A stretch of DNA of 64,000 nucleotides from Guyanagaster necrorhizus (GCF_019112545.1 NW_025064910.1:297803-361802); one strand, 5' to 3'. Shown: positions 21,967 to 34,750, counted from the stretch's first letter. The notes: generated by a model not told the origin, from the sequence alone. Numbers and translations: made by a program.

Positions 21967-24133
21967 GGTGGATTGAAAGAAAGATTGCTGACAGCGGCGA
22001 ACTCTGCGACGTGGGAACATCGGGCCGACTTACATACAGAGGCTGATCTCACTCACCTCTCCTCAACCGCCATCTGCTCAATCTTCCTATTCATCTCGTT
22101 CGTTTTACAGTCGCTCTTTTTACGCCCTTTTATACGACAGTTATATGCCTCCGGTCTCTCGCTCAGCGCATTACACTCCTCAGTTATCCAAGGAAGGCGA
22201 GCGGCCCGGGAAGGTGCGTTTACGACGTCGATATGAATAAAGATCCGGGCGGAAAAGAACCTGATGCCTTATATAGCCGCTGCAGAGACTGAGAGTGATG
22301 AACATAGGACTCGGTAATGCCACCGTATGAGCTGGCCCTCACTCGCTAGTACGCTGAGCTAGTTACAAGCTCTTTGACCAGCTTTCCTTGGTTTCACACG
22401 AGAATGTCATTCGAGTAGTTACAACTCTAAACTTCATTATACATACTGAATACTAACTTCTAGAGATGTGAGTGACGAAGAGACTGACATCAAAGTGACT
22501 TTTATACCCATCGGAAAACGCGGCAAGATCCAATAAGCCTTAGTCATTCCTGGTGCACAAGGCTTGTACCATTGAAGGGAAGAGGTAGAGGATGACTCGA
22601 TTCCCTCCATTGACAAGCAGACGGAACTCTGCCTGGTTCCCCGGAAATTATGGTTCCTATTGGAGGAATGCTCTATCTCCTGACCTAATGCATGATCCTA
22701 ATACAACATGTCTGATCACAGTTCAATTCAGGATGGAGACTATCCTGTACATTTGCACATTTGCACGGTTACTACAGGAAAGCTGACTGCCATCAGCTAT
22801 GTGGCTTCTGCCAACCATACAAGGATAGACACCCAATGCCACAGTAGGAGCATATATTATCTGTGAAAGATTGCAAGAGGTACATTTCCCAGAGAGAGAC
22901 TAGCAGACATCCAAGCCCTTTTTTTTGTTTATTTTTGCAGCCAATGAACCTCAAGACCTTAACTGAAGCTAAGGTTGAGGCACAGTATAATTTGAAATAG
23001 CTGTGAGTCATATGCCTATGGACCCCTAGTATAGACATGGCCAAATTGAATATCTATATCTGTCCACTGACAGAACAGAAGCCACAGTGCAAGGATTGGA
23101 ATACTAGTGGGCATAGGAACATGCCAGTAGAATGGGTTTGATTGCATGTGCAGCCACTGCTCATCAGTCTGTATATATATAAAGGGAAAAGACCTAAGAC
23201 AACCATAAAAGACAATATAATAAGAGAGTGCAAGAAACAACAAGTATCAAGGCATGAATGAAATTCAGAAGGACAAGTCAAATCAATCGTGCATTAACCC
23301 TGAACAACCCTTACTTGTTCACCAATGTTTGCACATAGTGGTCTGAACATGACAAAGCAGCACTATATGCTGTCTGCAGAATCTACCTAAGACTACCAGC
23401 AGTCAAACCATCCTGAATTCCTGGGTCAAACATCCTGGTCTCATGGATGAAGATGATCTAGATGAGTTCTTCAACAAGAAGTTGAAATGGCCTCAACAAT
23501 GGTAATAAGCAAGGTAGTGAGGGGATGCAAGATCGGACCGAACTGCTGAATTTGACTGGTGACCGGTGACCTCCCACCTATGATTCAATGTCAGCCGGCC
23601 ATCCAGGCCCCTATATCCCACAGAATGTCTATTTGATTGTCTGGAGCTATCTAAACCTCTCGGTGCTAGATCATACTAGAAAATCCATCCAGCCCAGAGT
23701 AAATGGAGAACTTCTCGGCGCTTCCAGCTCGCATGAAGTAGTGGGTCCATACATCGTCAATTTGTGTCTCGAAGAATGACTCTAAACATTATTGCAAGGG
23801 AGACATAGCGGGACAAGACTGATCTAAATTGGGATATCAGTGTTTCTTCTCTTTTAATTGACTATCGCTAGATGATGTCGACTCAGGGTTGAAGAAAGGG
23901 TAAGGTTTTTTCGTGTTCATTGCATGCTCAGCTGCCTAATCCTTTTCTGATGCTAGACAACATCCGAAACGTTGGCAATGATCCCAAGCGCTAGATTCTC
24001 TTCGCTCGCGGATCCTCAAATGAATCTTCGAGTCATTTTAGCGTTGCACCTCGTTTTTAGTGGCGCTTAAGTTAAGCGCTCGTACCCGTCTTTTAAGGAC
24101 CGCCATGCATTTCGAAAAGCCCATATTTTTGAT
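21967..24133. other. Long divergent intergenic region with a CpG-poor insert
   Basis: It lies between the divergently transcribed DAP1 and F-box-like genes and is too long for ordinary promoters. Its middle (about 22,760-23,530) is a CpG-depleted island listed separately. The two outer parts look like ordinary non-coding DNA. Confidence 0.5.
22760..23530. repeat. CpG-depleted island, probable decayed transposon or LTR remnant
   Basis: CpG is nearly absent between about 22,760 and 23,530 while the flanks have normal CpG, the same contrast seen at the edge of the 1-14,200 transposon block. It contains TATATATAAAGGG near 23,170, like an LTR promoter, and a short frame ending LMDEDDLDEFFNKKLKWPQQ near 23,500. 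No transposon protein was recognised. Confidence 0.5.
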
Positions 24134-25678
24134 ATGGACTCCAGCTCCCTTTCTGCGGTACTCTATAATCCAGATCTACTGAGCGTTATCTGCGAAGAGC
24201 TTTGGGCTTCCATTCAGTCATCTTCCTATGGAGCCAAGCCGAATCCCTTGGTTTCATTGGCTACAGTATGCACCTCGGTATCCGAGACTGCTCTTGACCG
24301 TCTCTGGAAACATATCCATGGCTTCACTCCATTATTACGGGTCTTCAATGCAAGGACATCCAGGACGAACAATGGAAGCAGCATTTGGGTAAGCACAAAC
24401 TTTGAGGATATCCTGAACGTGTCTAATGCACATTAATGTTGGCAGACGATTCCCATAGAGGTACCGCAGTCGAAATGGGACCGATTCGAGCGCTATGCCC
24501 AGCGTGTTCGATCCATGACGCTGGATGCATCCTCTGGCACCAGAGACCATCCATCGGTCTACCTTCGACTCATGGCTCAGTTTTCAAACGCTCCCTTATT
24601 CAGCAGCCTGAAGCGCTTGGAAGTAGATCCATCCTTTGCCTCAGAGCCCCAAATTCTCTTTCTACTATCGAGCCCCAATTTGCAGGAGGTCGAAATTATC
24701 CTGGAATCCATTGTGAATAACGACACTTTGTCAACGTCTGTGAGGACTGCGGTCGCCGGACGTGAGACGTTTATTCTTTCTGGTCCATTGACAACTCATG
24801 CCGGTTATGATGTCGCTCAGAGTTTTATCGACCGGGCGTGCCCCGCTACTTTCTTCACTGGCAAAGACCTCTGCTGCCTAAAAATCACATCTCACCCCGC
24901 GACCTACTCCTTCCTCGAGGAGCTTTCCTCCTCTGAGTCACTCAAGCACCTCCAATTCATCTTCGGCACCCACACCTTGTCTCACTCTCACGACATTCGA
25001 GACGGATTTTCCGTCCTAAAGACTCTGCATGTTACCGGGGACGTAGCATCTATGAGCCGCGTACTCAGACTCGTCGTCCCAGACATTCTTGAATCATTCA
25101 CTTTCATTGACAACTCCTTCGTCCAGAGCTACCATTACGCATGTGTGGCCATGCAGCATTTCCATGTCGAACTCGTCGAGAGATTCAACTTGAGTCTGCA
25201 CTCGCTCTCGTTAACATACCGACACTGGACAATCGGCCAAGAGGACTGGGAGGCTTCACGAGTCGTATTCGAACCGCTTTATGGACTTGGGCCACCACTC
25301 AAGGCGCTTCATTATTCCGGTAACCTCGCTATGGATCAGAAGTTGGTCGAGGAGAAGCTCGTTACAGCATGGCCAGGTATCGAAACCATCTGTATCCCTC
25401 GGTTGGCGATACCTCCCCCATGCGATGTGTTGCCGGTGCTAGCAGAACACTGCCGTCATCTCGCATGTCTTACCCTGCCTATTGCGTTTCCTGACAGTGC
25501 CACGCTTTCGCCTCCCAAGATTCGCAGGCACAGGCTACGTGCATTTTCTCCAACTGATGTACCGATCCAACAACCTGCCTGTGTTGCGAGATATTTAGAT
25601 CGTATTTTCCCATTCCTAACAAATATCGAGGGTGGGAAACGATGGGACGAAGTTGAGCGCATCATCCTCCATGCATGA
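24134..25678 (+). CDS. F-box/LRR-like protein of the Agaricomycete type
   Basis: Two exons, 24134-24388 and 24446-25678 (1,488 nt, 495 aa), joined across a 57-bp GT..AG intron (IW|TIPIEVPQSKWDRF). The N-terminus (VLYNPDLLSVICEELW) has the position and pattern of a weak F-box. The rest shows irregular leucine-rich repeats, with segments such as LFSSLKRLEVDPSF, FSVLKTLHVTGDV and PPLKALHYSGNL. Proteins like this probably recruit substrates to SCF ubiquitin ligases, but the F-box here is degenerate, so that is an inference. The gene looks intact. Confidence 0.78.
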
Positions 25679-27357
25679 CAATCGGTCAGAGGCGACGAGC
25701 GAGGGAGAGAGAGATGAACAGATCCGGCTTAGTTGAAAGCTACCATGGAGGCGGGAATATACCAACGAAAACTGCCTATCGACGTATCAGAATCATAGTA
25801 ATATGTCAAAAATATCCAGTATTGTCGATACTAGAGCATCATCACGAACGGCTTCCCTTTGAGTTAACTTCAGCTGCGACCGCCTACAGAGGAAAGAGTG
25901 TCCAAAAATATGTACATCAAGCCCTATTGACAGCAGACAAGAGAGACCGAGATATAAGTATTCGCGTTAGAATTGCTACGTGTTGTACAATTGGGCAGAT
26001 ATAACTACTCCGACTCGGAGTCCCATGAGGGTTCGGAGGGAGGACTTGGATAGCTTGACCTCTTGGGATCAATCGTCGCGGATAAAAGGACGGGCATAGT
26101 TGCATCGCGTAAGGGCAAAATGATCCTTCAGCTCGTCGCTCGAGTATTCAAGAATTAAACGGGAGAATCGTCGGACAATAGAGACGCTTTAAGTTGATGA
26201 CCACAGTGATGAACAAAAGCCGATGATTATCGCAACGTAGCTTGATCTCTTGGCGAACATAGAACATCAAACTACTCTGACACTCGAAACTCGAAGTAGA
26301 TATAGAATTGACAAGAGTCCGTCTCCTCACATTTAATCCTACCTCGTGCATGATCAGCATGATCAGCGAATGCGTAAAAGATTACTAGATCCTAACTCGG
26401 CACAGACTCAAACTATGTTGGCAGGCATGTACAAAAAGGGTTGGACACCGTGACCACGGAGAAATGTCGGCACTTGATCTCCTACCACCATAATCACCAA
26501 GGTCCACTACTCGATATTTATCTGGAATCATCTAACCCTCTTGGTGCTCGCTTGTACGGGAACTTGATCTGCAAGGCCCCGAGTCCCATGCTTAACTAAC
26601 TTGAATAGCCTTGCCAACTTGGAAGAGGATTTATCTTGGTTGTATCGTATTTCAAGTCTACTGAGTACTAGCACCGTATAATATTACCAACGATATGTAT
26701 GTTAGCAGCTGCGAATCAACAGCAGAAAGGGTATGTGACATCTTCTGGGATCCGGGCGACGTGGTGCTTGGAACTAGGTGGGTCTGATGTTCTCATCTAG
26801 GGTCCTTCTAACATTGACAAAGGTCACACCTGTCTTTCTTTCTCCGAAATTAAATGATCTGGGAGGTTGTAAGTACGCGGATGGTTCGCGGATGGTTCGG
26901 AACCATAGTACCTGGGTAACTGTCTGCTGCAGTACGGTTGACGTCTCCTTTTCCAATCAAGAAACAGATGCCCGGATTCTCCTACTAGCTTCGACGTCAA
27001 GCAGTGGCTCCTTAAAACAAAGAACCATCAAGCTTCGTTTACCCTCGCTTGTCTCAAGCCCCTACGTATGCGTACCTTCGAAGGAATTCGTGGACCCGGG
27101 CCTCGGTACCACCTTGCATGTGGCTGAAAGCATAAGACAAAGAGAACAGCAACCTTCTCGGAGCTCTAGAGCATTCGGTGTCATGTGCGATGCAGCAAAT
27201 GCCCCTCCACGAGCTTCTTGGGGCGCATCCACTTTGGAACGGCACTCGGATGTCCAAAGTGTTTTAAGGACAATCGATATCCACGTCGAAGCAGTTTTCT
27301 TTGCTTCCCATCTCTCACCGTTGATCTTTGCTCTACGATTGTTATCTCGACAGTTAA
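25679..27357. other. Intergenic region upstream of the sugar transporter
   Basis: A 217-codon plus-strand frame at 26,778-27,431 overlaps the transporter start and shows no family resemblance, so I treat it as chance. Otherwise no gene, RNA or repeat is seen. The promoter of the transporter must lie in its 3' part. Confidence 0.45.
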
Positions 27358-29458
27358 ATGCTCGCTATATACAATCCGTATGCCATCGCAGCGATCAGTG
27401 CTTTGGGCGGCTTTCTGTTTGGTACAGGTAACCATGCACTGCGTCGAAAATTATCTGTCAAGACGTTGATCTGTCCTATATAGACATCTCATCTGTCTCT
27501 GCTTTTTTAAACGTCGATTCATACCTAATCTACTTCGACCATCCCAATGACACTACCCAAGGTGGTATAACGGCGGCTATGCCCGCGGGCGCATTCCTCG
27601 GTGCCCTCGTCGCTGGTCCCGTATCTAATCGTCTGGGACGCAAGAAGTCTATCATTCTTTCCACATTATGCTGGACTATCGGGTGTATCCTCAGTTGCGC
27701 CGCTCAAAACGTTGCGATGCTCGTCGTTGGAAGACTTATCAAAGGTATCTGTGTTGGATGGACGTCGGGTCAAATTCCCGTATACCTTGCGGAACAATCG
27801 CCTAGGGTAAGTATATTCCTGATTCCCGCGCATGGCATGACATCCTAGAACTGTTTTTAGGCTATCCGCGGTCGTCTTGTTGGTACTCAGCAAATTGCAA
27901 TCACCGTTGGCATCCTTGGTGAATTAACTTTCTCTTAATGTCTCACGCACTGATATTTCTGACGTTAGTGATGTTCTATGTCAGTTATGGTTGCAGCTTC
28001 ATAAATGGTGTCGGAGCCTTTCGACTGGGTGAGCCAATTACCTTAAACTCTGTGAAGCAAGTGCTCGAAGGTTGACATGTTGCTCTAGCATGGGGTCTAC
28101 AGATTGTTCCTGGCGCTCTCCTTGGTCTTCTTATGCCCCTGTGTCCCGAGTCTTGTCGCTGGCTTGCGGCCCGCGGTCGCATGGAGGAAGCAGAACAAGT
28201 CATTGCGAAGATACACAATCTGCCCATCGATTCGGCTGAGGTACAACTGCAAATAGACGAGATCCGCGAAGCCATACGTATCGAAAAGGAATCCGCCGAG
28301 ATCGGATATGTCGACTTGTTCAAGAAGAAGCTCCTGTCCCGAACCATCGCCGGCATGGCCTGTCAACTCTGGAGGGATGTCCACCCATATTCCCAGCTTG
28401 TCGCTTACTTACTTTAGTTTTCTCCTTACAGCCAGCTGTGTGGCGTGAACGTTATGATGGTATATTACTTCTTGCATATTCACCTCCAAATTCTCACCCC
28501 CTGCCAGTACTACGTCGTTTATGTCTTCCAGATGGCCGGCCTCACGGGAAACACAAATCTGATTTCCTCGTCAATCGTAAGTCCTTCCCACCGTCAACAT
28601 ACATCCTGCCCTCCTCATCTTCTTGAGTAGCAATACGTGATAAATTTCGCCATGACGATCCCAGCCCTCATATGGGTCGATAAATGGGGCCGTCGGCCAA
28701 CCCTCCTCGTAGGATCTGCCCTCATGGCGGCATTTCTTTTTGCAACGGCCGGTTTACTCGCCAATTACGGCCACTACGTTGACAGTGTCGATGGCAACGC
28801 GAATGTTCGATGGTCTGTTTCCGGTCCACCGTCCAAAGGCGTCATCGCATGCAGCTACCTTTTCGTGGCTTCTTTTGCGATAACATGGGTATATTTGTCA
28901 TTTGATTTTGTGCTCCGTGGTGTTCTTATCTCCCTGACAGGGGCCGGTCTCTTGGATTTATGTTTCAGAGATATTTCCTCGCCCCGTACGAGCACAAGGG
29001 TCTGGTCTTGCAACGGGTCTGTGCTTCTCTTCCAATGGATCCTTCTCGCGGGCCTTCTAACCGCGATGCTTCAGCGACCAACTGGATCATGAATTTTGCT
29101 CTGTCCTTCTTCGTTCCTCCAGCTTTCAAAGACATCCAGTGGAAGTAAGTTTATTTCACCGTGATGACTACTATACTGTCAGAGAATAAACATGATTATC
29201 AGAACGTACCTCGTATTTGGAACTTTCTGTGTCGCTTCATTCATTCAAGTGTTTTTCACCTTTCATGAAACAAAAGTACGTCCCTTACGAGAAAAGCCTT
29301 GTTTACAACTGACGACTTGGTACCAGGGCCGTACCTTGGAAGAAATATCGACACTGTTTGAAACTTCAGTCACGCCATTCAGCAAGGTCACGATTGCTCC
29401 GTCATCGCACGACTCTTCCCATCACGATTCCAAGGAAATGGTATCGACTTCAGAATAA
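27358..29458 (+). CDS. MFS sugar transporter, one splice donor apparently mutated
   Basis: Twelve exons: 27358-27427, 27484-27806, 27861-27918, 27969-28028, 28089-28374, 28432-28459, 28508-28576, 28631-28888, 28941-29016, 29075-29144, 29203-29275 and 29327-29458; 1,503 nt, 500 aa. Sugar-porter signatures are present: SNRLGRKKS after helix 2, PESCRWLAARGR (for PESPRWL), NVMMYYVVYVFQMAG, DKWGRRPTL and HETKGRTLEEI (for PETKG). Twelve helices are expected, in the plasma membrane. The intron after exon 5 must start at 28,375 to restore the conserved CQLW-SQLCGVNVMMYY, but the donor reads GGATGT instead of GTATGT. Using the next GT (28,379) shifts the frame. The substrate is not predictable. Confidence 0.85.
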
Positions 29459-29595
29459 ATGTATGGGTATCCCTCGCAACGGAGAAATCAATAAAGGTTT
29501 AATGCAATTGCTCCATAGTTCTACTTTAACAACTCAGGAGCATGTACTCAGAATCCGATATGTCAATGTTACGAATGCTTTCAGTTGTTGTCTAG

Positions 29596-31199
29596 TTACC
29601 GAGTACCTGTCATTGATGCTCTCTGAGCATTGTGAATTATAAGCTCGTCTTTAGGATTCTCCTGACGCTTCGACATCTGCCGAGGTGTTAGTAGTACAAC
29701 AACAGTGTGAAATTTCGATAACACGCACCGCAACATAGATTGCCGCCAACATAATAACAGTAATCCCAATGGCCGACCACGTGTTCGGAGTGTAGTCGAA
29801 GAAAATGCGTTCGATAATCGTTGCGAACACAATCTAGAAGGTTTATTAGGACCTTATTTAAAGATAATGATAAAAATTACCTACTTGAGTGTACAGAGCT
29901 GTCGTTCCCCTCCCTGCCGTTTCACGCTGGAAACCCATCACAAGGAACACCTTGCAAAAAGAAAGATGATCAACCCCCCATTTGAGATGAATATGAATGC
30001 CATAGCATACCTGTCCGACAAAGCCAGTTAAAACGAGGATCGCAAACAATATACCCCACTTCAACTGTGTAGGGATAACGATTGGGGTACCGGTTACGAC
30101 CATTCTACCCGCCATGAGAATGAGGAGAGAGAAATGGTCTAGAACTCTTTACCCGATGCTCGCAGCTATGACACATTGCAGCGAGTACGAAGCTGAAGAG
30201 TGGAGCGCGTGTGCACGAAAGCCGATGGCACGGATTGCTGTGACTTCGAGAACAATATGAGCACAGAGCGACTGCAAGTCAGAAGATAGCTTACAAGCGC
30301 CTGTACTCCCCATAACGCCTAGTAAAGACATGCTATCAACTAACTCAGGTCCAGGCAGCCGTAAAAAGCATCAATTCACACACCCTACTGCCAGTAAACG
30401 GAATTCCGGATCTTCGGTCCCTTCCGCTGGCGACTTTCCAAACAGAAGTACAGGTTGCGCGATACAAATGACACCGAAAATGTTGAGTACTGCCCAGTTG
30501 TCAGCAAGAGAATCAAGACACGATTTCCGGCTTCCTGAGACATACAGCCAGCTACGATATGCCCCACAGACAAAGTTTCCCCCAGAAATATCGAACCGGA
30601 GATAGCTGTTGCGAATGGCGCCAGGAATGACAGAACAATGGCTTCCGATAGCGACAAATGTTTCAGGGCGTAATAAACACCGCTGACACCCACGAAGCTG
30701 CGTAGAAAAAGAGTAAGAACACTGCGTAATCGGCGATGAAAAGGAAGACATTATACCCGCAAAGCCCACGGACGACGAGCAATTTCCGAGCACTTTCTGG
30801 TCCTCTGAAAGGTTCAGGAACTCCTGCCCATAACATGACGAGTATGCAGCCCAGATAAGTGACGAACTTTGCGGTTGAAGTCATTAGGAAAACCGAAGCG
30901 AGGGTTGGCCAAACATACACACCATATGCGCACCAACCAACTGCGCAATAACGATTCAATTATAAATATAATTCAAAGATATTGTACAAAATGCTCACCT
31001 CAAGCGTTGGTACTGGGTTTTCCAGTCTGTTCAACTCCTTTACGGAAGCATTTCCCATGGAAAAAGCTAACTGTGATGCAGTGATGAGAAGGAGACCGAT
31101 GTTCCTCTTGTACGCTTGATGAAAGGAGAAACGCCAGTCGTCTAAGCCTTTCTTGGTGGAAAGTAGGGGAGCACTTTCATCCTGGGCACCAATAATCAT
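29596..31199 (-). CDS. EamA-family (DMT, SLC35G-like) transporter, tandem copy A
   Basis: Eleven exons: 30999-31199, 30923-30940, 30757-30866, 30546-30697, 30384-30489, 30295-30332, 30153-30243, 30011-30104, 29885-29950, 29729-29833 and 29596-29676; 1,062 nt, 353 aa. Ten hydrophobic helices in two EamA repeats are visible, with LWAGVPEPFRGPE, YYALKHLSLSEAIVLSFLAP and SIFLGETLS in the first half and VIPTQLKWG, FQRETAGRGTTALYTQ in the second. The N-terminus carries DESAPLL, an acidic dileucine signal of the kind that sorts proteins to the vacuole. The substrate is unknown. Downstream of its sister gene on the same strand, 297 bp away. Confidence 0.88.
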
Positions 31200-31496
31200 G
31201 ACCAAAAGGGATTAGAGTAACGGATTGATGGGCGTCAAAATGGCAGAGACGAGGAAAGCATAGGAGAGAAAGCGCAGATGATATAGAAAAACCGACACTG
31301 CGTTACCGGATGAGTCGGGGGTCTTCGCCATTAGGCAGGCAAAGAACTGAAGGCACCGAAGGTTGATGGTGCAAGTAAAACCCTGTCACTGCCGCTGAAT
31401 TCCCTGGATTGGAGGTACATATGACTGTACATACACTCACGCTATTACTAAAACGCTGTTGTTCTTCGACATCGAGCCATCAGCGCGGATTATCCC

Positions 31497-33088
31497 CTAC
31501 ACGCTACGAACCTCTACAGGCTCTGGTTCATCTATAACTGGCTCCCTTGCGTCCTTGTGCTTCGACAACTGTCAGATATGCAGTTAGTAAAACGCGCTTT
31601 CAATCCGGCCGACACGAACCGCAACGTATACTGCAGCCGTCACAATGATCGTGATTCCAGTAACTGACCACGAGTTGGGAGTGAACTCGAAAAACATATA
31701 TTCGAAGATGACGGCAAAGATGATCTAAAACGATCAGGATCCTGTGACAATTGGTCGGATGAAATGCGCTGACCCGTGTATAGACAGCAGTTGTGGCCCT
31801 GGCCGCTGTCTCGCGTTGGAGACCCATCGTAAGTAATGTCTTTTACATTAAAGATAGATGAGCTTATTTCAGTTTAAGGCAGGGGAAAAATACCTGTGCC
31901 ACAAACCCGGAAAATCCGATAATCGCAAAGAGTGCGGCGCCCCACTTCCACTGCACCGGAATTACGATGGGTGTTCCAAGAATGATCATTCTACATGCCC
32001 GGAGCCGTATTATGAAAATAAAAATCGAAAATTTGAGACACCTACCCAATTCCTGCAGCGATGACCGACTGTAGCGAAAATGAAGCTAGCAAGTGAAGTG
32101 CATGCACACGAGAGCCCAAGGCGCGAATTATAGTGACTTGAGAGCCATAATGAATATGTAACAAAAGCAAGAAAGTTTGAGCTCACAAGCAGCCGTGCCC
32201 CCAGAAACTCCTATTAAGCCGGCACTGTATGTGTATTGTATCAGCATTAGAGATTTGAAGATGTTATCAGCACATCATTGGACGCACACAACTGAGAATA
32301 AACGAAGCCTGGGATCTACAGATCCTTCAGGAGGTAGATTTCCGAAAAGAAAGTCAGGTTGCGCGATACAAACGACACCAAAGATGCAGAATGCTATTAC
32401 GTGCGATTATTAGCAGATCTATACTCTGGACCGAAAGTTAAATTTACAGCCTGCCACCAAGTATCCTACGGTCACGGTCTCTCCAAGGAAAATTGCGCTT
32501 GATATGGTTGTTGTAAAGGGTGTTAAGAAAGTGAGGACAGTGGCTTCCGAGAGAGATAGATATTTGAGTGAGTAATACACGCCAAGGATACCTACGAAGC
32601 TAAGAGAAAAGAGATCAGCGGGGTATACGATGACAAGAAGCCAACGCACCCGCAAAGTCCGCGAAATACAAGCATAGTACGAGTGCCCTCTGGTCCTCGA
32701 AAAGGCTCTGGAATGCCTGCCCATAACATGGTCATTAGGCAACACACGTAAGTTATAGTCTCCCAAATTCATGAGGTTGCCAGATGTGATCAGACAGGTG
32801 AGCATACCATACGAAGAACGATCAGCTACATAAAGAGTCGAATAATGGAAAAGGCTATGCATTTAACAAGGATGGGCTAACCTGGAGTGTCGGAACTGGG
32901 TGATCAAGCCTGTTCAATTCCTGTACGCAAACATCGGAGGCGGAAAAGCCAAGTTGGGCGGCGGCGATGAGGAGGAAGCCAGTATTCCTCTTGTAAACCT
33001 TCTCCAGCCGGTCCAGAAAGCGCCAATTATACCAAGTTATCTTGCCGGGAAGCAGAGGAGCACTTTCATCTTGAGCACCGACAGTCAT
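31497..33088 (-). CDS. EamA-family (DMT, SLC35G-like) transporter, tandem copy B
   Basis: Eleven exons: 32882-33088, 32808-32825, 32650-32759, 32448-32599, 32288-32393, 32187-32224, 32046-32136, 31894-31990, 31774-31839, 31620-31724 and 31497-31568; 1,062 nt, 353 aa. Each exon matches its partner in copy A in phase and almost always in length (18, 110, 152, 106, 38, 91, 66 and 105 nt are identical). Recognisable pieces are YYSLKYLSLSEATVLTFLTP, AIFLGETVT, IPVQWKWGAALF and LQRETAARATTAVYTR. The same N-terminal DESAPLL is present. The start at 33,088 matches copy A; a longer frame upstream lacks an ATG-supported match. Confidence 0.88.
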
Positions 33089-34055
33089 GACAAGACTATC
33101 GGTCGATGTGGTCGTGTAGAGAAGAAAACAGAAGCCCTGAAATGAGCAGAAATAACTTGAAATGGCGCAAATGATAACCGACATTGCGTCACCCACCGTC
33201 CGTTATTCCATTTTCAGCCAACTCGTAAGCCTGTGCCTTCCGTATCTCGCTACTTGTTACGTTGATAATGTTTCTTCAACAAAGAAATGTTTATCTATGC
33301 GCTTTCAGGCCTTGAGAATTCAAACATATCTAACTCACTCTCAATTCGACGGCTGCCAAATCTGCGGTTAGTGTGCCTCGTGGAGATAAGGCGAATATGG
33401 ACCGTACTGTAATATCAAATAGTAGTACAAGTGCTTGCGACAATTAGTAACCGCTACGGCACCATGCTGGCAACTGGACGCAAGATGCAGACGAGCTGCC
33501 AGGAGTGGTGAGCACATTGATATGCATTAGTCTCGACGTAGTCACCCCTCTTACAACGACTATGACCAGTATCGATGTGCGGGCGAATATATGCGTGGAT
33601 TCCGTTAATTCCTGCAAGACTTAAATGGAGGTCTCAAGGTTACTGCAGGCCGCAACAGTCAACAATATTGATCGCATCACCGACCGCTATTGCATTGAGC
33701 CCCACCCGTTCTCCTCGCTCAGGGTAAAAGAGAGCTTGTCAAAAATGAAGTAAGGTGAAGCTTGATCCACGACGAACGATTCTATCTCCGATAGTTATTT
33801 CGCAATTTGATCTAACACAGTGAAGGGTTAGGCCCATGATGCATGCGTTTATCGCGTCGGCGCTGCTCGATCATGGTGGTAGAAGGCAGACGATGATTAC
33901 AGAGACATTACGGCTGGTGAGGTTCCCGTTAGAAGCCGTCGGAGTTCGGAATAAAATTCGGCAGTTATATTCGACGTGACGTGCTCATACATACCACCAA
34001 CTTGAAGGACACTCTATTCTTTTCAGCCTCAGAATTTTATCATAGATAGCCCATC
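33089..34055. other. Intergenic region between transporter pair and first hydrophobin
   Basis: It contains the promoter side of EamA copy B and the 3' side of the minus-strand hydrophobin gene. I see no other gene, repeat or RNA here. Confidence 0.4.
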
Positions 34056-34750
34056 TTAGAGTTCAATGTTGATGGGCACGCAGCCAATAGCAATGAGACC
34101 GTTCTAAAAATTGTTAACACAAGGTGCCGCTAACTCCAAGGTAGAACACATACGAAGCTGTTGTTCTCGCAGCACACGGTCTGCTGGTTACAACCAGTGC
34201 TTCCGACTCCAACGATGGTGATGGGTATGCAAGTGATACCACTACAAAAGATTCTCTTGAGAACATATCAAGGATGTATCAGAATGATGAGCATACACCA
34301 AGGCAGTCACGTCACTGAGTACGACGCCGAGGAGACCCAAAAGCGCGCTTACAGCGCTACTGTCGCCCTAAGCATTGCACACCTTAGCAAGGCAACCATA
34401 GGACAAAATATGTGTCAAACCCACCGATTGGACGCTAGTGCAGCACTGGAGATCACCAGAGCTGCAAGAGCTGGCCGACTCAGTAACAGTCGTAGTCGCC
34501 TAGCATAGAATCACATCAGTTATTGAGGAAAGCCGCTCCAAAACTGAAAGACACGTACCCCGGAGACAGTGACAGTGGTGGTCACCGTTTGGGTGCTGGC
34601 GAGCGAAAGAGAGAGTCAGCATCATACCTCCCGACGTGTGCCGCACGACTCACGTCGTAGTTGGGTTCGAACCCCGGGGGTGGCGGCAGCAAGGAGAGTC
34701 TGCGTCGTGAAGACATAGAAGAGCGTAGCAAGGATGTGACGAGAGAACAT
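34056..34750 (-). CDS. Class I hydrophobin 1
   Basis: Secreted cell-surface protein that self-assembles at air-water interfaces. Exons from the 3' end: 34056-34103, 34154-34241, 34297-34367, 34425-34499 and 34559-34595 are secure; the first, ending at 34,650, is tentative (donor GTCGTG), because the better donor GTGAGT at 34,653 puts the next exon out of frame. With that choice there are 420 nt, 139 aa. The signal peptide reads [20 protein letters not shown]. After a Thr-rich stretch come the eight cysteines: [27 protein letters not shown] and AIGC. A TATA-like CATAAAAG lies at 34,822-34,829, about 71 bp upstream of the ATG. Confidence 0.8.

Noticed and set aside
26778..27431. 217-codon plus-strand open frame upstream of the sugar transporter
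   Set aside because: It overlaps the transporter's first exon in another frame, has no family resemblance, and is Ser/Arg-rich in the manner of chance frames. The transporter start is strongly supported by its conserved first helix.
34655..34690. Possible tRNA fragment (GGTTCGAACCC) in hydrophobin 1
   Set aside because: Only a T-loop-like motif is present; no acceptor or anticodon stems could be formed on either strand.
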